64,000 nucleotides of DNA from Thalassotalea algicola (GCF_012932965.1 NZ_JABBXH010000008.1:39234-103233), one strand, 5' to 3'. Positions 1-8,276 are shown, numbered from the stretch's first letter. Numbers and translations are program-made. Notes: generated by a model not told the origin, from the letters alone.

Positions 1-2
1 AT

Positions 3-575
3 CACAATGGTCAGCATCAAGACTTAAATGCTATTGCCGTAGAGAGCTGGACAAGTCAGCAAAAAGACGATCTGAATAATATTGTCAATCAACAAGCGAG
101 CGAAGGTTTCCAGTACCTTTATGAGAACATTCCATTATATGACATTTATCATGACAACCTACTACCAGGCCATTTTTTTAATCAAATTATTGAATTTTTA
201 AATACCGATAAAACCATCAATTTTTTTCGCCAGTTGTTATCTTCACCCGAGATAAACTTTGCCGATGGGCAAATTACTCGATATGGTCAAGGGCATTTTT
301 TAAATGTTCATGATGACAATGTGGACGACAAAAATCGTATTGCGGCATTTGTTATCAATTTAACTGAAGATTGGCGGGCAGATTGGGGAGGGGCATTACA
401 CTTGTTAGATAAACAAGGGCAAATTACTAACAGTTTTCTGCCGACATTTAATGAAATTAACATCTTTAAAATTCCAGTAGATCATTATGTTGGTTACGTC
501 AGTCCTTTTGCTCAGAATAAAAGAGTCTCAATAACAGGCTGGCTGCGCAGCGGCGACAACCCAAAACAAAAATAA
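3..575 (+). CDS. 2OG-Fe(II) oxygenase, 5' end outside window
   Basis: The reading frame is open from the first bases of the window, so the gene starts upstream and only its C-terminal 190 or so residues are visible. The visible part has the double-stranded beta-helix core of prolyl-4-hydroxylase-like 2-oxoglutarate/Fe(II) dioxygenases: an HxD iron pair in VHDDN, the DWGG strand, a distal His in VDHYVGY, and the 2-oxoglutarate-binding Arg in the closing SITGWLR motif. Such enzymes hydroxylate a protein or small-molecule substrate using O2; the substrate here is unknown. An AAGGAG site starts the next gene 9 bases after its stop, so the two are probably co-transcribed. An internal ATG near 234 is not a credible start because the frame upstream is coding. 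Confidence 0.8.
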   Translation, partial: HNGQHQDLNAIAVESWTSQQKDDLNNIVNQQASEGFQYLYENIPLYDIYHDNLLPGHFFNQIIEFLNTDKTINFFRQLLSSPEINFADGQITRYGQGHFLNVHDDNVDDKNRIAAFVINLTEDWRADWGGALHLLDKQGQITNSFLPTFNEINIFKIPVDHYVGYVSPFAQNKRVSITGWLRSGDNPKQK

Positions 576-584
576 GGAGTCATT

Positions 585-1277
585 TTGATTCAAACATCTT
601 TACACCAGGACTCGTTGAGTGCGTTAAAAGACGCTTTCGATGGACAAGGCATTGTACGAATTTTCAATTTTCTAGAACCTGAAGCAGCTCACGAGTTGTC
701 GACTCATATCGCAGAGAAAGTCGCATTTAAAAATGCTTTTTTTCTTAATAATCAAAATCGTGAAGCAAGTGACGAAGAAATTGCTAATCTGTCAGTTGAA
801 GAAAGGCGAAACTTGTACCGTGGCATTTATCAATTAGCAGGGCAAGGTACTGGTTTTCTTTATGGTCGACATAAAGTAAGTCAAGATAGCGACGACGTTC
901 TTACCGAATTTTTGTCTAAGTTAAATGAAACGTCTTGTATTGATTTGATAAGAGATATCACCGGAAATAAAGTCGTAAGCCACGCTGATGCACAGGTGAC
1001 GCGATACCGAGTAGGTGATTTTTTAACCCGTCATATAGATAATATCCCAGGTGAGACACGCAGATTTGCTTATGTTTTAGGCTTGAGTCCACAATGGCAC
1101 CCAGATTGGGGCGGCTTGTTACAACTTTTTGAACAAAATGGTACACCCACAAGTTCATATATGCCGGTTTTTAATTCGTTGACAGTGTTTGATGTAAACA
1201 AAGTCCACTCCGTAACGTCTGTAGCACCGTTCTCACCGCAGAGTAGATACTCTATTACTGGCTGGTTTCGAGCGTAA
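585..1277 (+). CDS. 2OG-Fe(II) oxygenase (second of a tandem pair)
   Basis: This 230-residue protein is a paralogue of the preceding gene. Its core has the iron-binding HxD in TRHIDN, the HPDWGG strand (DWGG in the upstream copy too), the distal His in NKVHSVT and the 2-oxoglutarate Arg in SRYSITGWFR. All catalytic residues expected of the SM-20/prolyl-hydroxylase-like family are present, so it should be active. The start is a TTG with a strong AAGGAG site at 573-578. There is no signal peptide, so it should act in the cytoplasm. The substrate is not indicated; a role in peptide or protein hydroxylation is family-level inference only. Confidence 0.82.
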   Translation: MIQTSLHQDSLSALKDAFDGQGIVRIFNFLEPEAAHELSTHIAEKVAFKNAFFLNNQNREASDEEIANLSVEERRNLYRGIYQLAGQGTGFLYGRHKVSQDSDDVLTEFLSKLNETSCIDLIRDITGNKVVSHADAQVTRYRVGDFLTRHIDNIPGETRRFAYVLGLSPQWHPDWGGLLQLFEQNGTPTSSYMPVFNSLTVFDVNKVHSVTSVAPFSPQSRYSITGWFRA

Positions 1278-1698
1278 TTAACATTATATTAACGACATGT
1301 GTTGTACGAATTGTAAGCGATTGTGTATTTAGATTTGACTTACTACGAATGAATTAGTAAAACATGTGTCTGCAATTTTATAAGTTGAAAAGGATAGTAT
1401 ATTAGCCAAACACAAAATTACTCGAATTATTAATAAAATTTTGGTGAGTTTAATAAATTGTTTTAGCCTTGTTGCTAAAAGCCCTTAAAGCGAAACAGTT
1501 TAGTAAATTTACTAATTTATTGGTTCAGTTTTTTAGGTTCTAGGTTGACACGCTTGTTGTCGTCTGGGAATATTGGCTAGTTGTATTCTAGATTAATAAA
1601 ATCCTTTTAAATGGCAGATTTTAAATTCATCACATCGTTTTGATAGATGAGTTTTGAATTTTTGTTATCTAAGTTAAATAGCAATTGGTTGGGAAACT
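1278..1698. promoter_or_regulatory. Intergenic control region of the TonB2 operon with a 16-bp palindrome
   Basis: This 421-base AT-rich stretch has no convincing gene. It holds a perfect 16-bp palindrome, TTAGTAAATTTACTAA, at 1500-1515, followed 29 bases later by a consensus -35 hexamer TTGACA (1545-1550). The best -10 candidate is AATATT at 1569-1574, which is only a moderate match. The palindrome lies where a repressor or activator operator would be expected. A Fur or other iron-linked regulator is plausible for a TonB operon, but the palindrome is not a recognisable Fur box. Confidence 0.4.
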
Positions 1699-2478
1699 AT
1701 GTCCAAAATAAGTAAAAAAAGCCTTATCGCATCGACGGTAGCAGGTGTTTTAGCTTTAGCAGGTAGTAATATCGCTGCTGCTGACGCTCTAACAGATTTA
1801 CAGAAAGCTGAAACACGCATTTTTAAAGCGTCAGCTAAATCACAAAGCAAGATCGATAGCATCTATGAGCAAACTCAAGATTTATTAGCTGAGTATCGTA
1901 CTACAGTTGATGAAGCTGATGTTTTACGAGGCTATAACGATCATGTACAACGCATGGTTGATGACCAACAAGCAAATATCGACTCTTTGCAACGTCAAAT
2001 AGACGGCATCGACAAGATCAAGCAAGGTGTTGTGCCATTAATGTACAAAATGATTGATACGTTAGAGAAGTTCGTTGAACTTGACGTACCAATGAACGTT
2101 GAACGTCGTCAAGAACGTATCGCTTCTTTACGTGACGTTATGGCTGATTCAAACGTTACTACTTCAGAGCAATTCCGCTTAGTACTTGAAGCTTACGAAA
2201 TCGAAGCTAACTACGGTACTATTTTCGATGCTTACCAAGGCGAATTAGATTTGGGTGATCGCGTTATCACTGCTGATTTCGTTCACATGGGTCGTGTAGC
2301 GTTAGTCGCACAATCTCTTGATTATAAGCAAGCGTGGGTATGGAACAACGGTACACGTTCTTGGGATGACTTAGGTGATGAGTACTTAAAGCCTATCACT
2401 GATACTATCCGTATGGCGCGTAAGCAACTTCCAATGGATCTGACTAAACTTCCAGTATTCGCAGCAGGAGCACAATAA
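1699..2478 (+). CDS. DUF3450 family periplasmic protein of the TonB2 operon
   Basis: The 259-residue product begins with a Sec signal peptide (hydrophobic core about residues 9-27, cleavage near AAADA), followed by a long helical, coiled-coil-prone segment (roughly 30-120) and a C-terminal part ending in a conserved-looking WVWNNGTRSWDDL region. This is the DUF3450 family, which in Vibrio, Shewanella and Colwellia stands first in TonB2/TtpC operons. Its role is not established; a periplasmic partner of TtpC is a reasonable guess. The stop codon overlaps the start of the next gene by one base (TAATG), indicating translational coupling. It is the first gene of a six-gene operon. Confidence 0.85.
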   Translation: MSKISKKSLIASTVAGVLALAGSNIAAADALTDLQKAETRIFKASAKSQSKIDSIYEQTQDLLAEYRTTVDEADVLRGYNDHVQRMVDDQQANIDSLQRQIDGIDKIKQGVVPLMYKMIDTLEKFVELDVPMNVERRQERIASLRDVMADSNVTTSEQFRLVLEAYEIEANYGTIFDAYQGELDLGDRVITADFVHMGRVALVAQSLDYKQAWVWNNGTRSWDDLGDEYLKPITDTIRMARKQLPMDLTKLPVFAAGAQ

Positions 2479-3827
2479 TGAAAAAAGTAATTAATTTCGT
2501 ATTACTTGCTGCTTCTTTGTCAGCAGGTTTCGCAACATCGGCAAATGCTAACGAATTAGACAAGCTTTTAAGTCAAGTTAAAGCTGACCGTATTTCAGAA
2601 GCTAAGTTAGATAAAAAACGTGAAGCAGAATTCGTTGCTGCTCGCGCTGATAAGCAATCGTTATTAAACAAAGCGAAGAAAGAGCTACAGTCACAACAAG
2701 CTCGTAACGCGCGTTTAACTAAAGAATACGCTGCTAACGAAATTACACTAGCACAGAAAGAAACTGAGCTAGATAATGCTAAAGGTACGCTTGGTGAAAT
2801 GTTCGGTGTAAGCCGTTCAGCAGCTGCAGACGCATACGGTATGATTTCAACATCAATCGTAAGTGCTCAGTACCCAGGTCGTGGTGAAGCATTAAACCGC
2901 ATTGCTAACTCTAAAGAAATTCCAGGTTTACCTGATTTAGAAGAGTTATGGTTTGCACTTCAAACTGAAATGACTGAATCTGGTAAGATTGCTCAGTTCC
3001 AAACTGAAGTAACTAACCTAGACGGTACTAAGACTTCTGAAACAGTTACACGTGTTGGTACATTCAACCTAGTTTCAGCAAACGGTTACTTAACGTATAA
3101 CGATGAGTTAGCTCAAGTTCAACCATTAGCTAAGCAACCTGCTGGTTATATTTCTGGTACAGCAAGTGACTTCTTCACTGTATCAAGTGGCTTTTCTCCG
3201 GTTTACCTTGATCCATCTCGTGGTGCTATCTTAGCGTTAGAAACACGTAAGCGTACGCTTATGGAATTCTACCATCAAGGTGCTGAAGTAGGTTACGGTA
3301 TTACTGTACTACTTATCATTGGTTTATTAATCGCTTTAGAGCGCATGTTAGTTCTTACAGCTGTTGGTTCAAAAATCAAAGCTCAAACTAAGAACATGGA
3401 TAAGCCAAACAGCAACAACCCACTTGGCCGTTTATTAAAAGTTTACCAAGAAAACAAAGATGCTGATGCTGAGACATTAGAACTTAAATTGGACGAGCAG
3501 ATTCTACGTGAAACTCCTACAGTTGACCGTGGTATTAACATCATCAAGATGTTTGCTGCAATCGCTCCTTTAATGGGTCTATTAGGTACAGTTATCGGTA
3601 TGATCATGACTTTCCAAACAATTACCTTATTTGGTACTGGTGACCCGAAAATCATGGCTGGTAACATCTCACTAGCGCTAGTTACAACTGCATTAGGTCT
3701 AATTGCTGCATTGCCATTAATCTTAGTTCATAGTGTTGTTGCTGGTAAGGCTAAATCTGTACTTCACAAGTTAGACGAGCAAGCTGCTGGTTTAATTGCT
3801 GCGATTGCAGAGAAGGAGTCTAAATAA
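2478..3827 (+). CDS. ttpC: TonB2-system accessory protein TtpC (MotA/TolQ/ExbB family)
   Basis: The 449-residue protein is about twice the size of classical ExbB. It has an N-terminal signal peptide (MKKVINFVLLAASLSAGFATSANA), a periplasmic coiled-coil region rich in Lys, Glu and Gln (about 30-110), further periplasmic sequence, and a C-terminal MotA/TolQ/ExbB proton-channel domain with membrane segments near 272-292, 360-385 and 397-420. This matches TtpC, which in Vibrio is needed with ExbB2, ExbD2 and TonB2 for TonB2-dependent uptake through the outer membrane. It overlaps both neighbours by one base. Codon use is strongly biased, suggesting high expression. Confidence 0.87.
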   Translation: MKKVINFVLLAASLSAGFATSANANELDKLLSQVKADRISEAKLDKKREAEFVAARADKQSLLNKAKKELQSQQARNARLTKEYAANEITLAQKETELDNAKGTLGEMFGVSRSAAADAYGMISTSIVSAQYPGRGEALNRIANSKEIPGLPDLEELWFALQTEMTESGKIAQFQTEVTNLDGTKTSETVTRVGTFNLVSANGYLTYNDELAQVQPLAKQPAGYISGTASDFFTVSSGFSPVYLDPSRGAILALETRKRTLMEFYHQGAEVGYGITVLLIIGLLIALERMLVLTAVGSKIKAQTKNMDKPNSNNPLGRLLKVYQENKDADAETLELKLDEQILRETPTVDRGINIIKMFAAIAPLMGLLGTVIGMIMTFQTITLFGTGDPKIMAGNISLALVTTALGLIAALPLILVHSVVAGKAKSVLHKLDEQAAGLIAAIAEKESK

Positions 3828-4351
3828 TGTTATTCCTGATAGAGCTTGTTGAATCTGTCAGGAGTTTTATTGCAACTGGCGGTAACGTTTTATACTTTGT
3901 CGCGGTTGCTCTCTTACTGATGTGGATCCTAATGATCGAAAGATATTGGTTCCTAGCGTCTAATTACCCAAAAATGCGAGATGACATCATCAAGCGTTGG
4001 GATGCTAGAGCCGATACTACATCATGGTATGCACATCGTATCAGAGATACATGGATCTCCGAAGCGACAGAATTACTTGAGCGTAACATGCTCACGATTA
4101 AAACCTTAGTGGCTATGTGTCCACTAATTGGATTACTAGGTACAGTGACAGGTATGATTTCGGTATTCGAAACTATGGCTCAACAAGGTACAGGTAATCC
4201 GCGTCTAATGGCTTCTGGTATTTCAATGGCAACAATTCCGACAATGGCGGGTATGGTTGCAGCATTATCAGGTGTATTCTTTAGTACACGATTAGACGCT
4301 AAAGTTAAACTAGCAAAGGCTAAACTGGTTGACAGTTTACCTCATCACTAG
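3827..4351 (+). CDS. exbB: ExbB-type proton channel subunit (TonB2 system)
   Basis: This 174-residue MotA/TolQ/ExbB protein has three predicted membrane helices (about 17-37, 99-119 and 136-157) and the family hallmark around PLIGLLGTVTGMISVFE. With ExbD it forms the inner-membrane proton channel that energises TonB. It is shorter than E. coli ExbB, as expected for the ExbB2 class. The start codon overlaps the TtpC stop by one base, and exbD follows after 12 bases. Confidence 0.9.
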   Translation: MLFLIELVESVRSFIATGGNVLYFVAVALLLMWILMIERYWFLASNYPKMRDDIIKRWDARADTTSWYAHRIRDTWISEATELLERNMLTIKTLVAMCPLIGLLGTVTGMISVFETMAQQGTGNPRLMASGISMATIPTMAGMVAALSGVFFSTRLDAKVKLAKAKLVDSLPHH

Positions 4352-4363
4352 AGAGATATTCGA

Positions 4364-4765
4364 ATGGCACGTAAACGTATTCGTGAAGAAGAAGAAGCAG
4401 CAATAGATATGACGCCGATGCTTGACATCGTATTCATCATGCTGATCTTCTTTATCGTAACGACTTCTTTTGTTAAAGAAGCAGGTATTGAAGTTAATAA
4501 ACCAAAAGCGGCTAATCAAACCAAACAAAAGTCAGCTAACATCTTTATTGCTGTTAAAGACACTGGCGAAATTTGGTTAGACAAGCGTCGTGTTGATGTT
4601 GAACGCATTGCTGCGAACATTGAAAAGTTATTAGCAGAGCAACCTACTGACGTGGTAATCATCCAAGCTGACAAAGAAGCCAAACATGGTGTCGTTGTTA
4701 AAGTTATGGATGCTATCAAAGAAGCAGGCATCGATCGTATCTCTATCGCAGCTGCTAAGGGGTAA
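4364..4765 (+). CDS. exbD: ExbD-type proton channel subunit (TonB2 system)
   Basis: This 133-residue protein has the ExbD/TolR layout: a short cytoplasmic N terminus, one membrane helix (about 20-39) with the essential Asp in the MTPMLDIVFIMLIFF motif, and a periplasmic C-terminal domain ending in VVVKVMDAIKEAGIDRISIA. The Asp is the proton-carrying residue known from ExbD. It is preceded by an AGAGAG ribosome site and sits between exbB and tonB in the expected order. Confidence 0.92.
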   Translation: MARKRIREEEEAAIDMTPMLDIVFIMLIFFIVTTSFVKEAGIEVNKPKAANQTKQKSANIFIAVKDTGEIWLDKRRVDVERIAANIEKLLAEQPTDVVIIQADKEAKHGVVVKVMDAIKEAGIDRISIAAAKG

Positions 4766-4768
4766 TTT

Positions 4769-5386
4769 ATGGGTCGCTTTTTAGTATCAATACTACTAGG
4801 CGCTGCAGTTACCTTTGGGCTATTTTCATTCATGGCATTCCTGATTTCGAGCGGTGATCGATCTCAAGAAGAGCAAATGGAAAATATCGTGGTGGAAGTG
4901 AATACTACCCCACCAAAGTCTGCAGCAGAAACGCGTCGTCGTGTTCCGCCACCGCCGCCACCGCCGCCTAAGACACCACCTAAGCCTCAGGCTCCAGAGC
5001 CAGAAGCAAATAATAACCAAGGTGGTATCGAATTTAATATGCCGGGCGTGCAATTAGCTGGTGCTTCTACTGGCTTATCAGCACCAGGTGCTGGTTTCGG
5101 TAGAGACGGTGAAGCAACACCAATCGTGCGAATTGAACCAAAATATCCAATTCAAGCAGCACGTGATGGTAAAGAAGGTTGGGTTCGACTTTCATTTACT
5201 ATCAATGAAATTGGTGGTGTTGAAGACGTAAAAGTTATTGAAGCACAACCTAAGCGTATCTTCGATAAAGAAGCAAAACGCGCGCTTCGTAAGTGGAAGT
5301 ACAAACCAAAAGTTGTTGACGGTAAGCCGCAAAAACAACCTGGTTTAACAGTACAGCTTGACTTTAAAATGGATGGAGGTAACTAA
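4769..5386 (+). CDS. tonB: TonB energy transducer (TonB2 type)
   Basis: The 205-residue protein has a single N-terminal membrane anchor (about 5-26), a proline-rich periplasmic spacer with a run of eight prolines near 56-63, and a C-terminal TonB domain (about 115-203) with the typical EPKYPIQAARDGKEGWVRLSF opening (given here in part: YPIQAARDGKEGWV). It couples the proton gradient to outer-membrane TonB-dependent receptors such as the one at 29338-32310. The short Pro spacer and operon position identify it as the TonB2 type. It overlaps the next gene by one base. Confidence 0.92.
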   Translation: MGRFLVSILLGAAVTFGLFSFMAFLISSGDRSQEEQMENIVVEVNTTPPKSAAETRRRVPPPPPPPPKTPPKPQAPEPEANNNQGGIEFNMPGVQLAGASTGLSAPGAGFGRDGEATPIVRIEPKYPIQAARDGKEGWVRLSFTINEIGGVEDVKVIEAQPKRIFDKEAKRALRKWKYKPKVVDGKPQKQPGLTVQLDFKMDGGN

Positions 5387-6648
5387 TGTTAAAAAAACTT
5401 GCAACAGCTATAGTTATTGCTTCGGCAGTAACAACAGTGCAGTTACCTTTATCGTTTGAAGCTCAAGCAGCAGAAGCGAAGCAAGAAAAAAAGAAAAAAC
5501 GCCCAACTCAATTAGTTGGCCCATCAGTGGGTAAAAAAGTACAGAAAGCTTTCGAGTTATACAGTACTGATGATATTGATGGTGCGTTAGTTTTGTTGTT
5601 AGATATTGAAGCGAAGAAAGAGTACGACAAAGCTTATGTTGCTCGTTTCATCGCGGTTATGTATGCAACAAAAGGTAACCAAGAAGAGAAAGCGATTAGC
5701 TATCTAAAACAAGCAGTAGAACCTGATGTCCTTAATGAGGTAGATCATGGTGAAGCGATTAAATTACTTGCAGATTTGCAAATGCAAACTAAAAAGTACA
5801 AAGAAGCGCTTAAAAACTACGAAGCTTGGATGGAGTTCACAGGTAAAGAAGATGCGCAAACTTACGTTAAGATTGCACAAGCTTATTACGAACTACGTCG
5901 CTTAGATAAAATGATTAAACCAGCTGATAAGGCTATTGCGTTATTTGGTGATAAACAAAACCAAAACCCTTACATCTTAAAGCTTACTTCATACTATGAA
6001 CGTAAGATGTATAGAGATGGTGTTAAGGTATTGGAAACAGTATTGCAATTATTCCCTGAGAATAAGCAATGGTGGACGCAGTTAGGTATGTTCTACTTAT
6101 TAGTAGAAGATTACCCTAAAGCCTTAGCTACATTAGATATGGCATACAAGCAAGGATACTTAGTTAAAGAGTCTGAGCTTAAAACTTTAGCGAGTTTATA
6201 CCAATCTAATGGCGTGCCTTTCAAAGCAGCTAAAATGCTTGAAAAACACATTAGCTCTGGTGAGATCAAACGAGATGATCAAACGCTTTCTTCGTTAGCA
6301 AATGCATTCCACGCAGCTCAAAATATTGGAGATGCGGCTAAATACTACGGTGAAGTGGCTAAGTTAACAAACGAAGCACAGCACTGGCGTAAGCAAGGTA
6401 TGTTACTTAAACAAGACGAACAGTTTAAGAATGCTATCGTATCGCTAAACAAAGCGTTAAAGATTGGTGTGAAGAATAAAGGCAGTATTTATATGAGCCT
6501 TGCTGAATCACACTTCTATTTAGGACAGTACAAACAAGCACATGCAGAAATTACACGTGCGATGAAAGATCCTAAGTCTCGCAAAGCGGCTAGAGGTTGG
6601 AAATCATTCATCGAAGATACTGCGCGTCGTAAGAACGTAGCTATCTAA
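5386..6648 (+). CDS. TPR-repeat protein of the TonB2 operon
   Basis: This 420-residue protein has a signal peptide (to about residue 28) followed by a Lys-rich linker and then tetratricopeptide-like helical repeats through most of its length, for example near KYKEALKNYEAW, DYPKALATLDMAYKQG and QYKQAHAEITRAMKD. A TPR protein regularly closes DUF3450/TtpC/TonB2 operons in this order of bacteria. It is probably a periplasmic scaffold for the Ton complex; this is inference. It starts on the last base of tonB and is followed by a strong bidirectional terminator. Confidence 0.85.
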   Translation: MLKKLATAIVIASAVTTVQLPLSFEAQAAEAKQEKKKKRPTQLVGPSVGKKVQKAFELYSTDDIDGALVLLLDIEAKKEYDKAYVARFIAVMYATKGNQEEKAISYLKQAVEPDVLNEVDHGEAIKLLADLQMQTKKYKEALKNYEAWMEFTGKEDAQTYVKIAQAYYELRRLDKMIKPADKAIALFGDKQNQNPYILKLTSYYERKMYRDGVKVLETVLQLFPENKQWWTQLGMFYLLVEDYPKALATLDMAYKQGYLVKESELKTLASLYQSNGVPFKAAKMLEKHISSGEIKRDDQTLSSLANAFHAAQNIGDAAKYYGEVAKLTNEAQHWRKQGMLLKQDEQFKNAIVSLNKALKIGVKNKGSIYMSLAESHFYLGQYKQAHAEITRAMKDPKSRKAARGWKSFIEDTARRKNVAI

Positions 6649-6670
6649 GTTGAAGTTTTCGCTAACATAT

Positions 6671-6698
6671 AAAAAACCAGTCTAATGACTGGTTTTTT
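6671..6698. terminator. Bidirectional intrinsic terminator, TonB2 operon / dusC
   Basis: A perfect 12-bp inverted repeat, AAAAAACCAGTC and GACTGGTTTTTT, flanks a TAAT loop. A-run and T-run on opposite sides allow it to act for both the TonB2 operon and the convergent dusC gene. Confidence 0.9.
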
Positions 6699-6716
6699 TA
6701 TGTCTCAACTACACTG

Positions 6717-7667
6717 TTATTGTTTTGCTATTTCGTCGATGACATCAGCGATTTCTTGAGTTGAATTTAACTTTTTGATTGTTGCGAATAATTGCTCTGC
6801 TTCTGGGTAACTAATTTTCAAGTAACGGTACCATTGCTTAAGTCGACTTGAGTAATAAAACGGTTTTAGTTGCCCTGTATCCATAGCCATCCAGCGCTTT
6901 ATTAGTTGACATAATTGTAGCCAATTCATTTTATGCTCACCTAATTTAATCATATTAGCTAAATTTGGGGTGGCTAAAGCACCTCTACCTAACATCAGTA
7001 AATTGGTATTTGCTTCATTAATACATTTTTGCGCGTCTTCAACTGTCCAAATTTCACCGTTGGCGACTACAGGAATATTCAATTTTTCTTTAATTTGAGC
7101 AATATATTCCCAATAAGCGGGAGGCTTGTAACCTTGTTTCTTTGTACGGGCATGCACGGTTAACATATGTGGTGCTGCATCATTTATTGCACTAATGATT
7201 TCATCTAACAAAGCTGTGTCGTCGAACCCTAAGCGAATTTTAGCTGATAAGGGCTGCTCGGTGCCGTTTAGCGCAGTTTTTACTGTTGAAATAACCTGAT
7301 ACATCAATTCAGGTTCTTTAAGCAAACTAGCGCCTCCTTTTCTCTTATTTACAGTTTGTGCTGGACAGCCAAAATTTAGATCTATGCCCTGTGAACCTAG
7401 CTCGTGCGCAATTAGCGCATTTTCCGCCATCCAATTCGGCTCTTGTCCTAATAACTGAACTCGAATAGGTGTGTCATTAGCGGTTACAGCATTGTTCTTT
7501 AATTCCGGTGCTATTTTATAAAAGGTGTGCTTTGGTACTTTTCGGTCAACCACACGTACGAACTCTGTGATACACAAGTCATAATCATTGATTTGACATA
7601 AAAGCGCTCGCATAAAGTGATCGACCACTCCTTCCATTGGTGCGAGTATTATTTGTTGTGCGGTCAA
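6717..7667 (-). CDS. dusC: tRNA-dihydrouridine(16) synthase DusC
   Basis: The 316-residue flavoprotein reduces uridine 16 of tRNA to dihydrouridine with FMN and NADPH. It has the Dus TIM-barrel start LAPMEGVVD, the NDYDLCITEFVRVVD segment characteristic of DusC, the catalytic Cys (residue 101) in NFGCPAQTVNKRKGGASLL, the FMN-binding HARTKKQGY and NGEIW motifs, and a helical C-terminal tRNA-binding domain. The start is a TTG; no in-frame ATG lies before the conserved APMEG motif. It is divergent from the repeat-peptide gene and shares a terminator with the TonB2 operon. Confidence 0.92.
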   Translation of the reverse strand: MTAQQIILAPMEGVVDHFMRALLCQINDYDLCITEFVRVVDRKVPKHTFYKIAPELKNNAVTANDTPIRVQLLGQEPNWMAENALIAHELGSQGIDLNFGCPAQTVNKRKGGASLLKEPELMYQVISTVKTALNGTEQPLSAKIRLGFDDTALLDEIISAINDAAPHMLTVHARTKKQGYKPPAYWEYIAQIKEKLNIPVVANGEIWTVEDAQKCINEANTNLLMLGRGALATPNLANMIKLGEHKMNWLQLCQLIKRWMAMDTGQLKPFYYSSRLKQWYRYLKISYPEAEQLFATIKKLNSTQEIADVIDEIAKQ

Positions 7668-7757
7668 AATGAACTTAATTAATGAGGAAAGCTTACATTT
7701 TATCTAAAAATATAAAATTAAGAAAAGAATAAAATATTTTGAAATTAATTTGATAGC

Positions 7758-7795
7758 TTGATGGTCTAGATAAAAACACTTATAACTATATAAGT
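7758..7795 (+). promoter_or_regulatory. Promoter of the HvfA-like gene with overlapping inverted repeat
   Basis: A -35 TTGATG (7758-7763) and a -10 TATAAC (7781-7786) are separated by exactly 17 bases. A perfect inverted repeat, ACTTATA-N4-TATAAGT (7778-7784 and 7789-7795), covers the -10 element, which is where a repressor would bind. No experimental support; the regulator is not identified. Confidence 0.5.
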
Positions 7796-7826
7796 TAGCT
7801 AAAATATTTATATAAAAAAGGAAAAC

Positions 7827-8276
7827 ATGATGAATCTAATTAAAAAATCTACGTTAGCTGCAGTATTAGGGCTATTTTCAATAGCACTTTTAGCGTCTAT
7901 GCCGGCAAAGGCTGAAAATAACCCATTTGCAGTGGAAGGTGTTGTAGCATCTTCAATTGAAGCTGGTGGTGATAAGTGCGGTGAAGGCAAATGTGGCGAA
8001 GGAAAAAAAGCTAAAGGCAAATGCGGCGAAGGCAAGTGCGGCGAAGGCAAGAAAAAAGGCAAGTGCGGCGAAGGTAAATGCGGCGAAGGCAAAGCTAAAG
8101 CCAAGGGTAAATGTGGCGAAGGCAAATGTGGTGAAGGTAAGAAAAAAGGCAAGTGCGGCGAAGGTAAATGCGGCGAAGGCAAAGCTAAAGCCAAAGGTAA
8201 GTGTGGTGAAGGCAAATGCGGCGAAGGCAAGAAAAAAGCAAAAGGTAAGTGCGGCGAAGGTAAATGTGGCGGCTAA
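7827..8276 (+). CDS. HvfA-like EGKCG-repeat precursor peptide (putative RiPP metallophore)
   Basis: The 149-residue product has a Sec signal peptide (hydrophobic core about 9-24, cleavage near PAKA), a short leader-like stretch NNPFAVEGVVASSIEAGG, then a low-complexity region of 14 cysteines in seven pairs. Each pair reads KCGEGKCG, giving seven EGKCG motifs separated by Lys/Ala/Gly linkers. EGKCG repeats behind a signal peptide are the signature of HvfA-family peptides, in which an MNIO enzyme (HvfB, DUF692) with HvfC (DUF2063) converts the Cys to oxazolone-thioamide groups that bind copper. No such partner lies anywhere in this window. It has its own promoter, an AAGGA site and terminator, so it is a single-gene unit. 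Function in metal binding is inferred from the family. Confidence 0.75.
   Translation: MMNLIKKSTLAAVLGLFSIALLASMPAKAENNPFAVEGVVASSIEAGGDKCGEGKCGEGKKAKGKCGEGKCGEGKKKGKCGEGKCGEGKAKAKGKCGEGKCGEGKKKGKCGEGKCGEGKAKAKGKCGEGKCGEGKKKAKGKCGEGKCGG
8051..8230 (+). repeat. 90-bp tandem duplication inside the HvfA-like gene
   Basis: Two nearly identical 90-bp units (8051-8140 and 8141-8230) encode the same 30 residues, and a third partial unit begins at 8231. The few differences between copies are silent third-base changes. This indicates recent in-frame expansion of the Cys repeat array by slippage or recombination. Confidence 0.85.

Noticed and set aside
7977..8270. CRISPR-like regular repeats
   Set aside because: The repeats are coding, short, lack unique spacers and have no Cas genes nearby.
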